Part shown: positions 1 to 11,500 of the stretch, one piece after another
Layout: every line of letters begins with the position of its first letter
Numbering within the stretch: the first letter of the stretch is position 1
From: Brachycybe producta
Lineage: Eukaryota; Arthropoda; Diplopoda; Playtdesmida; Andrognathidae
Direction of reading: 5' to 3'
NCBI GenBank assembly: GCA_036925085.1
Contig: JAUPFP010000024.1
Location: 3,493,549 to 3,557,548, forward strand
Length of the DNA stretch: 64,000 nt
The notes under the pieces: generated by a model
Database searches by the model: none
What the model was told of the DNA's origin: nothing
What the model saw: only the letters and a program-made list of their open reading frames with translations
Program-made: the position numbers and the translations under genes

Positions 1-145
1 AACTAGAGTTCTAGTCTCTAACCAGTGTTTTTGTTGAAAAAAAAAATTGTTCGTTGATCTAAACTGGATTGTTACTTCACAATTTGCTCTTGGGCCACAA
101 ATTGAGAAACATTTGCTTGATATTTGCATAAAAATCCGAGCCCTA
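1..145. mobile_element. hAT-type MITE, family D, right part (cut by window edge)
   Basis: The end reads ccgagcccta, the mirror of the tagggctcgg start of the copies at 16990, 36813 and 59214. The inner sequence (ccacaaattgagaaacattt) is also shared. The left end lies outside the window, so its 8-bp target duplication cannot be checked here. The copy sits just upstream of the first visible cadherin exon, presumably in an intron. Confidence 0.8.
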
Positions 146-238
146 ATCGTTATCATTGGAATATGTATTAATTAATGGAGTGATCGTGTTTGAAAACCCA
201 CAGTCCAATTCTGACACGTATCTTCCTTATTTTTTTAG

Positions 239-3200
239 CAAGCACAACGACAACTGCTCACCCCGAGCCGCCTCCACCACCTCCAAATCCGTATTTTTTG
301 GAGACGTTACATTTGTCAAAGACTACGGTGGTTGGTACAATTGTTGTTCAAGTTGCATACAGCAATGATCCAACGGAAAAGTATAGTTATTCATTAAAGG
401 GTAAGATGAACTACAGTGCTGAATGAATTCTAGTGTGCAGTTTTGCTTTTTGTTGTCTTCATTCAGGATGTTTTTTCTGCCATTTTAAACATGCTATAAA
501 CAAATAACATAAAGTCCAAAAGCCCCTCGGACTGTGGTTATTCTGTCTTTCAGAACAAAATTAAAAGAAACTGGAGTATTTTAGAAACTAGAAGGTAGCT
601 GAAACTCGTGAATTTCTTAATGATATTTTCATGTTTATCTTTTAAAATAAGCTTTTTGTGTGAGTTTGAAAATCACTCCAAAATTTGAAGATTATTCGAA
701 GATTTGTTGAAAATGTATTTTTTCGAATTCGAAGAAAATATATTAAACTTTCGTTAGGTTAATGTTCATTGGGTGAAAAGGTTTAGATGTACTGTCATTT
801 AGGTAAAAAACATTTAGAGTAGCCTATTTGGTTTAGATGTAATTGTTTAGGTGAACAACTTTAGGTGAAGTGTTTTGATGCCGTTCTCTTCAGTTAGTCA
901 TTTTCATATCGTGCAAATTGCATGACAGGTTTACTAGTTATATTAATTACTACTGTAGTTCTTCATTGTTGTTTGTTTGTTTTTTCTGCCAATGCTATAC
1001 AATGTAATAAAGTTAAAATTTTATTTGGTTTGAATGTCGAACAGGTTGTAAAGAATATTCACATGACACTGATTATTTCGCTATTGATCCTAACAATGGA
1101 CTCGTTACCGTAATGAAATCATTAGAAATTGGGTACTACTGTTTGAATGTGACGGCAACTTCAAATTCAAGTAACGTCCTGCAAGATTCGGGAACTGTAC
1201 GTTTGATTTTGGTTTATTTCGATTTATTGTTACCAATGTTGAAATTAATGTGATTTTTCTGTTTCGATTATTTGAGATTGTAATTGAAGTGATGGATGGT
1301 TCCACCGAAGAAATATTTCTACAAAAATACTATGAGGTTCACATTCTTGAAGACGTTGAGACCAAGACATTGCTTATAGATCTGAACAGCACTTATGAGT
1401 CGCAATACGAACTCGACGTTGTTTATCAAATTGTGACAAATATTGAAACTGGTAAACTAGGAACATTTTTTTCTTCTTCTTCGAAATTAGATAAATTATT
1501 TTTACTGATTAACTTTGTCGTTTGATTATTTCTGAAGGATTATTTTTTATAAATTCATCTACGGGTGAACTTTTTGCTATGAAGGGACTTGACCATGAAA
1601 CTCATCCTGTTTACCAGTTGATCATTTCCGTTAGGATTAATTCGGCCCACAAACAATTTTCTAACGGTATATATATATGAAGTTTTTCTAGAAGTAAAAA
1701 ACATTTTAATTTTCTGTGATTTTTTTACTAACGCCAAAAGTTTGCACAAAAGGCACAATTATTTCTTTTCATTTTGGGATATGCTATGAGTGCCCATATG
1801 TGCAATAATAATTAGTCACAATAAAAATGCATATTATACATAAAATGCAAAAATTGCATAATCTTTGGACATTTGTACAAAGTTGCATATTCTTTGGAAA
1901 TTTGCATAAAGTTGGATAATTTCGCTTATTTCAATTAACACCTTTTTGGCCAGAAAAAGATTCTACGATTCCTTCCTTATGATTGTAGTTATTAATTGAT
2001 TCTTACATTTAATTAATTATGTATTTGCTATAAAATATACACTTTTATTAACATAAAACAAGCAAGTTTTTTTTTTTGTAAATTTCACATTTTTTTTTAG
2101 ATTTAGTAATTTTCCAACAAAAAAATGCGTATTTTTTTAAAAAAACAATTTGAGACATTTTCTAAATTTTTATTTACATAAAAGTTTTGGTTTTAATTCC
2201 TCAGGTAATTTAAACAAAACTTTGCATTTTATTTCTAAAGGGTTCTATGTTGGTAATGCAGATTATCAATTTGGAAATTTAAGTCAAAGTGAGGTTTTGA
2301 TTCAAGTGTTTGTTGACGACGTGAATGATAATTATCCTGTTTTTGACGTTGGATCAACTTATTCGATCGGAATAACATCTTATTTGGGACAGGGACAAAC
2401 TGTGATGACAATCAAGGTAACCAATTCCTCGCACGTTAAGCTATACGTACGTCCACACAGAATGCAACAAGTGGGCACATTAATGTTGTAGTATATATCT
2501 CCAGCAGTTTCCATAAATATGAAACATTGTGCCCACACAAGAGAAAAAACATGTTGCTGTCAAAAAGCGTTCAATAACTAGTTGCATCTTGTTTCGTAAA
2601 CCTAGTGTCCACATAGAAAGCAACAAAAACTAATGACGAGTCTTTGATGCAGAAACATGTTTTAGGTCGCAATGTGTCTCCCCTTGTTGTAATTCTGTGT
2701 GGACAGGTTGCTATTTACCAGTTTTTTCTTATTTTTTCTTCTATAATCTATTTAATATTACAGGCCACAGATGCTGACACCACGACAAAATTTAATGAAA
2801 TCTACTATTTAATAAGTGACACTTTAGTTCCATTTTTTGTGAATTCTGACTCTGGATTATTGAGAGCCACAAAATCATTGGAACTTCTTCAGAAATCAGA
2901 CACATCGAATTATCAATTCACTGTTACGGCTGCCAATAGCAAAGATGGATTAATTATGCCATCTAATTTACAATTAACGGTAATAATTACTACTTTTTGA
3001 AAAACGTTTATTATTGTTTTTTTCTTAAATGCGATTATTCAATTATGGTATAAGGTTTTTATTCTTGGAGCTGATGAAATTCTGGTTATGAACACACCGA
3101 AATCAGCTGTGGATTTTGATGAGCTTTCAGTTCAAATCATCAGGTAAGATTTTTTTTTCTTTTTTGACATCTTATCGGTAATAAAATTTTGATTTTGTCG

Positions 3201-5080
3201 ATTTCGCAGTATTTTTAAAGATAAGCTAAATGTGGATGCTCGAATAATACAATGGGAAATAAACGAAGATGGCAGGTAATGGACAATTTAAATTTTTAAT
3301 GAATAATTAATTAACAAATAAAAACATTTTTTTTTGTAAATTTTCTTAGCAATGTTGTCTACTTATACATGTTCTCATTACCAAGTAGTGGATTGCAAGG
3401 AGTAGGTGTACGAGCTTCAGTTGTTGCACCTTTGAAAAATGATGTGATGCTCAAGTAAGTGACTTACCTGAAGGTAGATTTTCTCAAGAACTTACCATGA
3501 CTATGGATTTATATGGAGAAATCAAGGCCGCCCAAGTGACACTTGAAGTCTATCAAAACACTGACCTTGGAAACAAGATAGTTCAACTAAGAGCTCTTCC
3601 TATGGAGCACTTAGTGTTAAAACGAAGTGTGGAAAACATGCTGTGCAAACTGCACTTAAACCTAAATTCCTTCTCAGTTTCCAACACGATTCAATGATTA
3701 GTAACAGTGGATGACTTTGTAAGAGCCTTGGCACATGAACCACGTTTTAGTGATAAAGTGCGCCAACAAAGTGTTGGTGTCACAGGTGGGTGAGCTGTGG
3801 TTGACTATGTATTGCTATGGAAAGACGCCTTACCTTTGCACACAAGCGACACGCCGACTGGATTTTGCAGTCAAACTCGACCACTAAAAGTGGTTTATGT
3901 GTCAAGGCTCTAAAAGACAATTTATAAAGAAATAGAAAAATAAATGAGAGGAATAAAGATACCCTTGTTGAGATGCTATACAGTTAAAGCTAACTCACTC
4001 ACAACATTTTTCTCAAACATTTGGGCCTCATGTTGGGGGGAGACACTTGCTTGGTTTGTTCATTCACAATCTAGTTATTTTTAATAAATGCATTGCTTAT
4101 TTTACAATGATTTATTTAGAATGATCAAAGTAAATGCTGCAAGTCTTGATCCTTTCTTTACAACAAGTTCTGCAAAATCATATTCTGGTGATGTGACACC
4201 AAATGGTACAAATGCAACAGGACTGATTGCAGCAATTGTTGTACTTGCTGTTCTTCTTGTTGTTGCTATCGGCGTCATTGCGGTGTATGGAGTTTTACGA
4301 TACAAGTAACAAACGTATGAATACGAGTATAAATTTTTCATTCTAATTTTGGATTTATCTTCTTAATTGCATCTAAAGAAAAATTACAGCAACACGCATC
4401 CAAAAAACCAATTCTGTCTATTCAAATGGGAATTTAACTGCAGATAGCAATGAAGAGACGAGTACGAACCACATATCTAGGTACATGATACGTGTAAACC
4501 TTAAGTTTTCCATGTGTTAAAAATATTTAAATCATTTTTAGCTCCAACTATGTGAGTGACGGTACAACTAACGAGGATTCGAAATATTCTTACGTCGATG
4601 TCTCGACAGAACATACTTATGACATTTTACCAAAGTGAGAATCGGAAATATTTTCTAAAAAACATTTCTTTAAAAATTGTCAATTTGTATTTTAGTAATC
4701 TATTGGATGGGCTTCGCAAAGTTCTCGATAAAACGGAAAAGGATGAAAAGAGACCATCTTCGAGTTCTTTTATGGATCATTCTTGTTTTACAGAGAGCTA
4801 CAACAAGGATGTCGATCATTCTACTGAAGTGGTTTCATTTGAAAATTTGATGGACACAGAAGAAGGAGGAGGACCTATCTGTAACGAAATTACCACAATC
4901 GAAGATGACCTTCCGAGGCTTCAAGAACCGGAATTAGATTATTTGAAGTCCATCTTAGTGGACTCGAAGGCGAAAAGTGACGACAATATAAAAGTTGAAC
5001 AACGTCGTAAATCTGTGGTCAAGTTTGCCGATGATATTGATAATTCAGAGAATGATGATGATGGGATGGAAAGGTTGTAA
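239..5080 (+). CDS. short classical-type transmembrane cadherin, 13 visible exons
   Basis: Exons with consistent phase: 239-400, 1045-1196, 1277-1451, 1538-1666, 2205-2416, 2764-2979, 3055-3143, 3210-3275, 3350-3454, 4120-4305, 4379-4480, 4542-4634, 4696-5080 (stop TAA). About 690 residues are visible. Cadherin-like repeats lie at roughly 10-105, 105-250 and 250-350. FAIDPNNGLVTV and the linker VDDVNDNYPVF are typical cadherin motifs, and ATDAD follows in repeat 3. Residues ~350-460 (DEILVMNTP onward) recall the membrane-adjacent domain of CDH23/PCDH15/Cad99C-type cadherins; this is inference. A transmembrane helix lies at ~470-494 (GLIAAIVVLAVLLVVAIGVI), then an acidic, Ser-rich tail of ~195 residues. 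The linker between repeats 1 and 2 lacks DxNDN. The first visible exon opens in phase 1 with Pro-rich sequence, so a signal-peptide exon upstream is expected but not found. Expected role is calcium-dependent adhesion at the plasma membrane. Confidence 0.9.
536..680. mobile_element. family A foldback fragment in cadherin intron
   Basis: Contains the outer motif ttattctgtctttcag and the inner arm tttagaaactagaaggtagc, followed by a tattttcatgtt-type core. Only one arm is present. The rest of this intron (401-1044) is AT-rich with no further signal that I see. Confidence 0.6.
1800..1930. repeat. degenerate short tandem repeat in cadherin intron
   Basis: Phrases such as tgcataatctttggacatttg and tgcatattctttggaaatttg recur about every 35-40 bases. 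This looks like a decayed tandem repeat. The intron 1667-2204 otherwise shows nothing. Confidence 0.4.
2451..2704. mobile_element. inverted-repeat MITE in cadherin intron
   Basis: The left end gtccacacagaatgcaacaa is mirrored by ttgttgtaattctgtgtggac on the right. A second internal inverted pair involves the tgggcac / gtgccca block. It lies between exons 5 and 6 of the cadherin and does not affect the splice sites. No clear target duplication was seen. Confidence 0.65.
3455..4119. mobile_element. cadherin intron filled by repeat DNA, with foldback 3713-3918
   Basis: Arms 3713-3752 and 3882-3918 are inverted copies of each other (left agagccttggcacatgaacc, right mirrored as agagccttgacacataaacc). 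The sequence before it (3480-3700) has an open frame of about 66 codons that resembles nothing I recognise. It is not joined to the gene by splice signals. Confidence 0.55.
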
Positions 5081-5289
5081 CTTAATTTTTGGTAGACTTA
5101 AGACGTCAGAAATAATGTAAATAGCTAAAATGTATGAGGTTCCGCAGGGCCTGGAAACAAATGCACTCAGGCAATGGAGAAGTGAAGTTGGCAAAATCGC
5201 GCAAATTAAAAAAAAACAAAGAACAATAACATTTTTGTAATTATGAAAAGTTTTAATATTTAAGAAAAATGTATAAAAAAGGGACTTTA

Positions 5290-5295
5290 AATAAA
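5290..5295 (+). promoter_or_regulatory. polyadenylation signal of the cadherin gene
   Basis: AATAAA lies 210 bases after the cadherin stop codon, on the same strand. It is the first canonical signal downstream and gives a short 3' UTR. Confidence 0.55.
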
Positions 5296-5649
5296 ATTTT
5301 TAGTTATTTTCCTACAGGGATTATGCTAGTCACTTGTAAGTCTCATTATGGCCCTGAGTTTGTGGTTCCAAACTTGTGGATCAAACTCTGAAGCAAAATT
5401 TGTAGAATGTGTTTTGAAACGAGAAGGGATATAGCTCTCAACTACTTAAGGATATTGTTTTATCTTGATGTATTTTAACATTTTTATTGACAAAAACTAA
5501 AGTTGAATCGTTTTCAAAATCACATAAGAAGCTTATTTTGAGAAATGTCAACGTGAAATTACGTGATTGAGCTATGGAAAATTTAAAAATTCATGCTGTG
5601 CATAGTGTTCCCTGGTGAACACAAAATTGGTTTCTGGAGAAATAGTGTC

Positions 5650-5802
5650 TCCTTAAAATGCAGAAATTGCAAAAGCTGCAAAAAATCCATTCAAAATGAG
5701 TAAAAAAAAAATTAACAAGAAATTGCAGAAACATTAATTTTTTTTTTTACTCATTTTCAATGAATTTCTGCAGTTTCTGAAATTTCTGCATTTTTAAGTT
5801 TT
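5650..5802. mobile_element. small foldback element
   Basis: Two ~65-base arms face each other. Left: cttaaaatgcagaaattgca onward to gagtaaaa. Right: ttttactcattttcaatgaa ending atttctgcatttttaag. Nothing coding was seen. Confidence 0.6.
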
Positions 5803-5879
5803 CCAGAAATAGACAATAAAAAATACGTAGTCTAGGATCAGTGTATTGACAGTGTGTATCTTATATGCTTCAGGAACTA

Positions 5880-6240
5880 AAATGGGAATCACTATAGCAG
5901 GCCGAAAAAATGAGCAACGCCTTTTCGGACGTTTACTGGCAAATGATAATATTGCCGCCCTACAGAATATACATGCTCGTAACGCTTAGGGAAGACACGG
6001 GCATTCAGAGACTTTAAAAGAATTAATGGCTAGAACTGATGCATATTTTTGTTTTTTTCCCCGCTAATCTTATTAGACTATGGAATTCTCTTCCAATTGA
6101 TAGTTGATTGATCGATTTCAATTTAACAATGATAATGATGTCTTGTTTTACCTGAATGACAATCATTTGTGATCGGGAGAAGCCCCCTCCTCCTCCCCCC
6201 CACCTTGCCACATAGCTTTTAAGCTGATTGCAGGTGTACC
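5880..6240 (+). mobile_element. 3' end of a non-LTR retrotransposon (LINE), decayed
   Basis: Frames encode the usual C-terminal tail of LINE reverse transcriptase: LKELMARTDAYF, then after a frameshift ANLIRLWNSLP. The family pattern is RTxxYxxSFFPRxIxxWNSLP. There is an in-frame stop before the motif and more after it, so the copy is dead. A second copy of the same stretch starts near 63945. The clade (CR1, L2 or similar) cannot be fixed from this short tail. Confidence 0.7.
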
Positions 6241-6836
6241 GAGTTGAATTGAATCAGCAAAGCATGCAACAACTTTATTAATTTATTAACATATTGTTTT
6301 CTAAAAGAACATCTGATGGAATTACTACTGGAGGCCGTGTCGGTGTCTAATTTAGTTAAAAATTTGAGTAATATTGGTGTAATAATGTAATAATAATGAT
6401 GTTGTTGTGATAATCATATTAAGAATGCCTATTAAAACATAATTAATTTTTAGTAATTATCTCAACAAATAAGAAGTGACTTATTAAATGAAATATTGGC
6501 CTAGGCGTATTTTATCAATTAAATAAAAGTTGCATGACTTTATTACATTATGTTATACAGTAATCATTTTATAGACGACTTAATTTAATTATAATTTAAA
6601 ATTATAAGTAGTATGATGATGATAGTAAGTTGGCACGATGTGGCGCTAATAGCATCACATAAGATACTATTAAAATAAAATGTGATGGGGTGACTGTATA
6701 TGGCGTCTACGCTACTTGAAATAGCAAAGTAATGCCATTTTACGACACACTCTGTAGCTAATGTTGAATTCATGTGTTTGACGTCATACTCCCCATAGAA
6801 AATTATACTGTAGCCATTGACGCGTGCGCCGTTATG
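6241..6836. other. intergenic, nothing recognised
   Basis: AT-rich sequence with (taa)-like runs and no exon-like or repeat-family signal that I can name. Confidence 0.5.
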
Positions 6837-6837
6837 G

Positions 6838-7364
6838 ACTTTTTGTTATTGCGTCATTTTCGTTTTTGTAACTTCCGTTTCCGGTTTTTTTTCCCCGCGG
6901 GTTTTTTGTTCTGTGTTTTTCTCTTCTTTTAGTGCGAAAAGTGTCGTTTTTCAACGGTTTTTGTGTAATTTCTTAGTGCAAGACTGTGAAAATGAAGCTA
7001 AAATAGACATTTATAAAAGATTTGTATTAACAACTTCAAAGATCTGGTGAGAAAAACGTAAGTTTCAATGAAATCTGATTACTTTCACAACAAGCGATTC
7101 AATTTTTGTTATTGCGTCAGTTTTGTGTTTTTCTAACTTCCGTTTCCGGTTTTTTTTCGCGGGTTTTTTGTTCTGTGTCTTTTTCTTTTTTTAGTGCGAA
7201 AAGTGTCGTTTTTCAACGGTTTTTGTGTGATTTCTTAGTGCAAGACTGTGAAAATGAAGCTGAAAATAGACATTTATCAAAGATTTGTATTAACAACTTC
7301 AAGATCTGGTGAGAAAAACGTAAGTTTCAATGAAATCTGATTACTTTCACAACAAGCGATTCAA
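6838..7364. repeat. two-copy tandem duplication of ~262 bp
   Basis: Copy 1 is about 6840-7101 and copy 2 is 7102-7364. They match almost base for base, from ttttgttattgcgtca to acaagcgattcaa. Each has an ETS-like acttccg with a second ccgg nearby, a cgcggg stretch and then tgtgaaaATGAAG. In copy 2 the ATG opens a 19-codon frame running up to a good donor (ctg|gtgaga). In copy 1 the matching frame stops after four codons. It reads like a duplicated promoter plus first exon, but no downstream exon was found. Confidence 0.85.
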
Positions 7365-7424
7365 ATAATGAAGTCCAATCGATCAGAATCTGTTTTTGGA
7401 TAAAAAAACATCCATATTTTTATT

Positions 7425-7483
7425 GTTTATTCGAAAAATATAAACAATAACAGGGCGTAAAGTGCTGGAATATGTTTGTTTAT
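7425..7483 (-). promoter_or_regulatory. polyadenylation signals of the Notch-ligand-like gene
   Basis: On the minus strand AATAAA appears at about 7478-7483 and again near 7425-7431. Both lie just past the TAA stop at 7493-7495, as expected for a short 3' UTR. Confidence 0.55.
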
Positions 7484-7492
7484 TGTTCTGTT

Positions 7493-8433
7493 TTACATTT
7501 CGGAGTTCAAATTGTCTTTTGGGCAGTTGACGTTGTCCACCGCTAGATGGCGATCGCTATTCACTGATATTAGAGTTGCATCATCGCTGGTGCACAGGTC
7601 AGATTTGTAGGAAAGGCGACAGTCAATTGTGGAACTTGCACGTTTCCTATTATATTTATACATATATATTCAAGTTAAAAAAAGGGGAATGAAAACAATT
7701 AGATTATAGTATATTCATTATAAAGGCAATTTGTTATTAATTATTAGTACACATGTCAATTGGTGGAAAAAAAACAGCAGCTTGTGACACGTCTCTCTTT
7801 GTGTGTGTTTTGCATGTCACAGCTTTCTTTGCGGTTTGTTTGTCTTGTGTGTTTGACATATGTCACCATTTGATGAAAAAAATGGTAAATTTATGAAAAA
7901 TTCCATTCGTAATGTGGTTATTTTTGTATTTCAGAAGCACAAAGTTAAGAGAAACTTGGGTTATTCTTTTTCGATTAGGAGCCGCTTAGCCTCTATGCAG
8001 GAAATTGTGTCGCGTTTAGCCTTATTTCACGCCTTTCGCGCAATCTGTATAACACGTCCACAGCTTTGGATTAGAAGCTGGAAGCTAGTTTTAGAAACTA
8101 GAATGGGTAGCTCATGCAATCGCTTAAAAGTATTTTCGTGTTATCTTGTAAAATAAGCTTTTTACTCAATAAAAGTTTATTTTGAAAGATATTAATATGA
8201 AAATACTATTAAATGATTCAGGTATACCGTTCTAGTTTCTAACACGTTTTCAAATTTGCCTCAGTATTTCTAAAATCATCAGTTTATAAAAAAAAATGAT
8301 GTTTTATAAAGAAGAGAAACAAATATTTAAAATTTATTTAAAAATCTTGATTTTTTTGTTGTATTTTTAAGTTTAAAATAATTGAAAAAAATTAAAACTT
8401 TTAATATAAAATATTCAATATATTCTTCAAAGT

Positions 8434-8508
<75 letters not shown>

Positions 8509-11500
8509 GGGGGAGAAAAACGTGGGAGGGGGTGACTGTACTTGAAATGAAAGGAGTAAAAAACGGAAAAAGCGACGCGCATGCGCACACCAGAGAAAAT
8601 GAAAAACTCATTTTCTCTTTCAAATATAAAAAGGGGAGGGGATATCCAATAGTAGCAAAATTAAACTACTGTTTATCACAGGCAACTGTGCCCAGCATTA
8701 GAATTTATTTTGTTCAGCCCTTTTATGAACGTGATCAATTTCTAATTGGGTTTGTTACTTGGTCTGACGTCATAAAAGGGCGGAGGAAAAGAAATTCTAA
8801 TGCTGGGCACAATTGCCTGTGAATTTGGCTCCCGTCATTCTTGACGGGTTACCCCACTAGTTGCAATATAATTATTGATTTTTTTATATTTTTTTATTGT
8901 TAAAAAAATGTAATCGAATTGAAAAATTTATAAATTTTGCAATTTAAATAATTTCATTTTAAGAATATCGTATTTTTCTCTCTCAAAATCAATAAAAAAA
9001 AATTCATTTTTTATTGATTTTGATTGAAAACAAAAATCATGTGATTTAAATTTAAATCAATTATTTAAATCACACACAACTCCTTGACACGTGATCTCTC
9101 TCTTTGGAGCTATGTTTGTTTCTGTTTTACATGTGAGTCAATTTGCAATTTTTGTTTTCCCGTCTGACAGTTTTTCGTGTGTAAATAGTTATGTATAATG
9201 AATGATTGATATGATTTTCAATCGAAGCCAATTGTCTTTTTGGGGGGGGGGGAGGAGAGGGGGTGGTTAGATTTAAGAGGGTGGGGGGAGTGACTTTGAA
9301 AGAACAAACAAGGTTTTGATAAAATTTATGAAATACGACTTTGTTTTGCTTCGCATTTTGATGATGAATGGACGTGACTCGTCTCTCTTTATGCCATAGA
9401 TTTCATTTTTAAATCATGAATTATGAAGTTATGAAGAAGAAAACAAAATATGAAACGTATGAATAAGTTATAATTTTTGTAAACTTTTTCTTTTTTTTTT
9501 TACCTCCTTTCGCAATGTTTACTCGTGTAATAGAAAAGGAAGCCAAAAGCTAAGACTAGGATGGTCAGAGAAGTGGCCACTCCCCAAATAACCTAAACAA
9601 ACAGAACAAAAATCAAAATAAGATTGGAAAAAAGTTCAAGAGGCAGTGTCCGAAAACAGAAAAGAAAGTGTTGTGCATTCGGGAATTATGCTAGCTCCAC
9701 CTACTCTTCTCAAGAAAGCAAGCATGAAACCAACATACTTGTTTTCTCGAGAAGGTTAAATCGACTATGGCGCGGCGACATTCAGTGAGAAGGTATAGGC
9801 ATTTAGAAAACGGGATAAACAGACGTTTTCTCCGTCTTTTTTTAGGACGTACGCAACTTTTAATTGGTTGGTTTTATAGTCTGACGTCACATGCTCCGCC
9901 CCTTTTCAACGTCGAGCTACACAACAAACCAATTAGAAGTTGCCGTTCGTCATAAAAAGGGGGCGGAGCAAACGTCCTGTTTATTCCGTTTTCTAATTGC
10001 CTCTATGAGGTTAGATTGTAATGAATTTGAATTTGAAAAATTCCTCTGCAAGCAGATAAAAAGGGCCTGTTAAAGAGGGATAAAAGTCCGGTTGCAGCCT
10101 GTGAAAGGCATTGTCAAAACGCAAAAAATATAAAACCAAAAACAATTGTAACGTGTTCTGATGCAGCTGAATGTGTATATGTAGACGGCCATGTTTAAAA
10201 AAAATGGCCTCCTCCATATGAGGATTTCCATTGGTCTCATATTTGAGGAGAAAATGGTAAAATCAAAAGCACATCCGGACATATTTTAAAGAATTGTTTA
10301 GGTGGTTAAGCAAATGACCGTTCTTTGATAGTTTTTCGTTTTTTCGGACACAGCCAGACGTTCGAGGTTTACTTATACCTTTTGACTCTGAAATTGATCT
10401 GCGGTCGCTCGATCGTTTCGAGTGTCGTTTCCGCAATCGTCGTTAATTAAATTCAGTTCTGGATTCAAGACTTGAATGTATTCTTTCTTGATGAGTTCCT
10501 CCACTTTCCACTGATCTTCGTAAGTTCCCAATAAACAGTATTCCAAGAGCAATTCGAAAACTTCGCTTCCATTACTGACAAAAGAAAATACATTTTATGT
10601 TACGATCGATCGATACATTTTTGAACAACGTTAGAATTTTTTTCCCTCTTCTGTCCCCCCCCCCTTTCCATTTTCTTATTTTCTTTGGTGTTCGTACCAA
10701 ATTCGACTTCGATTCGAGTTGAAAATTAAAGTTGAATTCTCGTATTCTGATAAGCTGTTTAGCATTTTCGCAATGAATAAAGAGAATTCGTCGTCGGCTT
10801 TTGTTTCGTTATCTTCCATTGATGCTAATATTGTTGTTCCTATAAATAACATTTGAATTCCATAAATTTGTTACTCCAGAATGAAATATTTATATAAAAA
10901 ATATACCGCAGAACCATTCTAATGGAACTTTAGTAGAACTCGAACTGGAATTGAATCCAGTTTCGGAAGATATGTCGATATTTTCAAATTGCGTCGTCAC
11001 GTCGATAACCTAGAATTTTGAAACTTTTAGCTTTAGTTAAAATAGCTCAGTAGATAATTATCTTGTTTTTGTCCCCACAGATGGCGCGTGCCTGCAGTGG
11101 CTATTATGTTCTATAGGAGGTCTCGTCCCCCCTCCACCCGCAGTTTTAAGATAATTTATATTTTTCAAGCGAACGTTTTTCAGGAGAAACAGTACGACAA
11201 AATGTGAAGTGCTTAAGAAACTAGAATAATTGTTGATAATAAGTTTTTTCATGATGATATCTTTCAAAATAAACTTTTTATGACAGTTTGAAAAAAAAAA
11301 GGCGAAAATAGTTTTTCATGAAATGTCAAACTGCACTACGTTTATTTTTTTAAGATATTGTCATGAAAAAACTTTTACCATAATCTTTTACCATTCTAGT
11401 TTTGAAAAACAATTTGAATTTTTGTTTTCATAATGTTTTTTAAAAAAAAACGTTCGCTTCACGTTTTTGTGTCCAAATTTTTCAAAAACGTTTATGGTGC

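Noticed and set aside
190-238. Hydrophobic stretch (ILTRIFLIFLAS) ahead of the first cadherin exon, like a signal peptide
   Set aside because: There is no ATG in frame, a stop lies just upstream, and it is the translated pyrimidine tract of a good acceptor ending at 238.
6817-7312. Two similar frames of 77 and 68 codons (FVTSVSGFFS)
   Set aside because: They lie in the wrong frame across the tandem duplication. The similarity only reflects the duplicated DNA.
8327-8822. Long open frames of 98 and 146 codons on both strands
   Set aside because: They run through the (AT)n tract (Ile-Tyr repeats) and a family C MITE, with no motif or splice support.
9330-9400. Alternative last exon for the DSL gene (tail RETSHVHSSSKC)
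   Set aside because: No pyrimidine tract and no nearby polyA signal. The exon at 7493-7646 has a longer gene-like tail with polyA signals.
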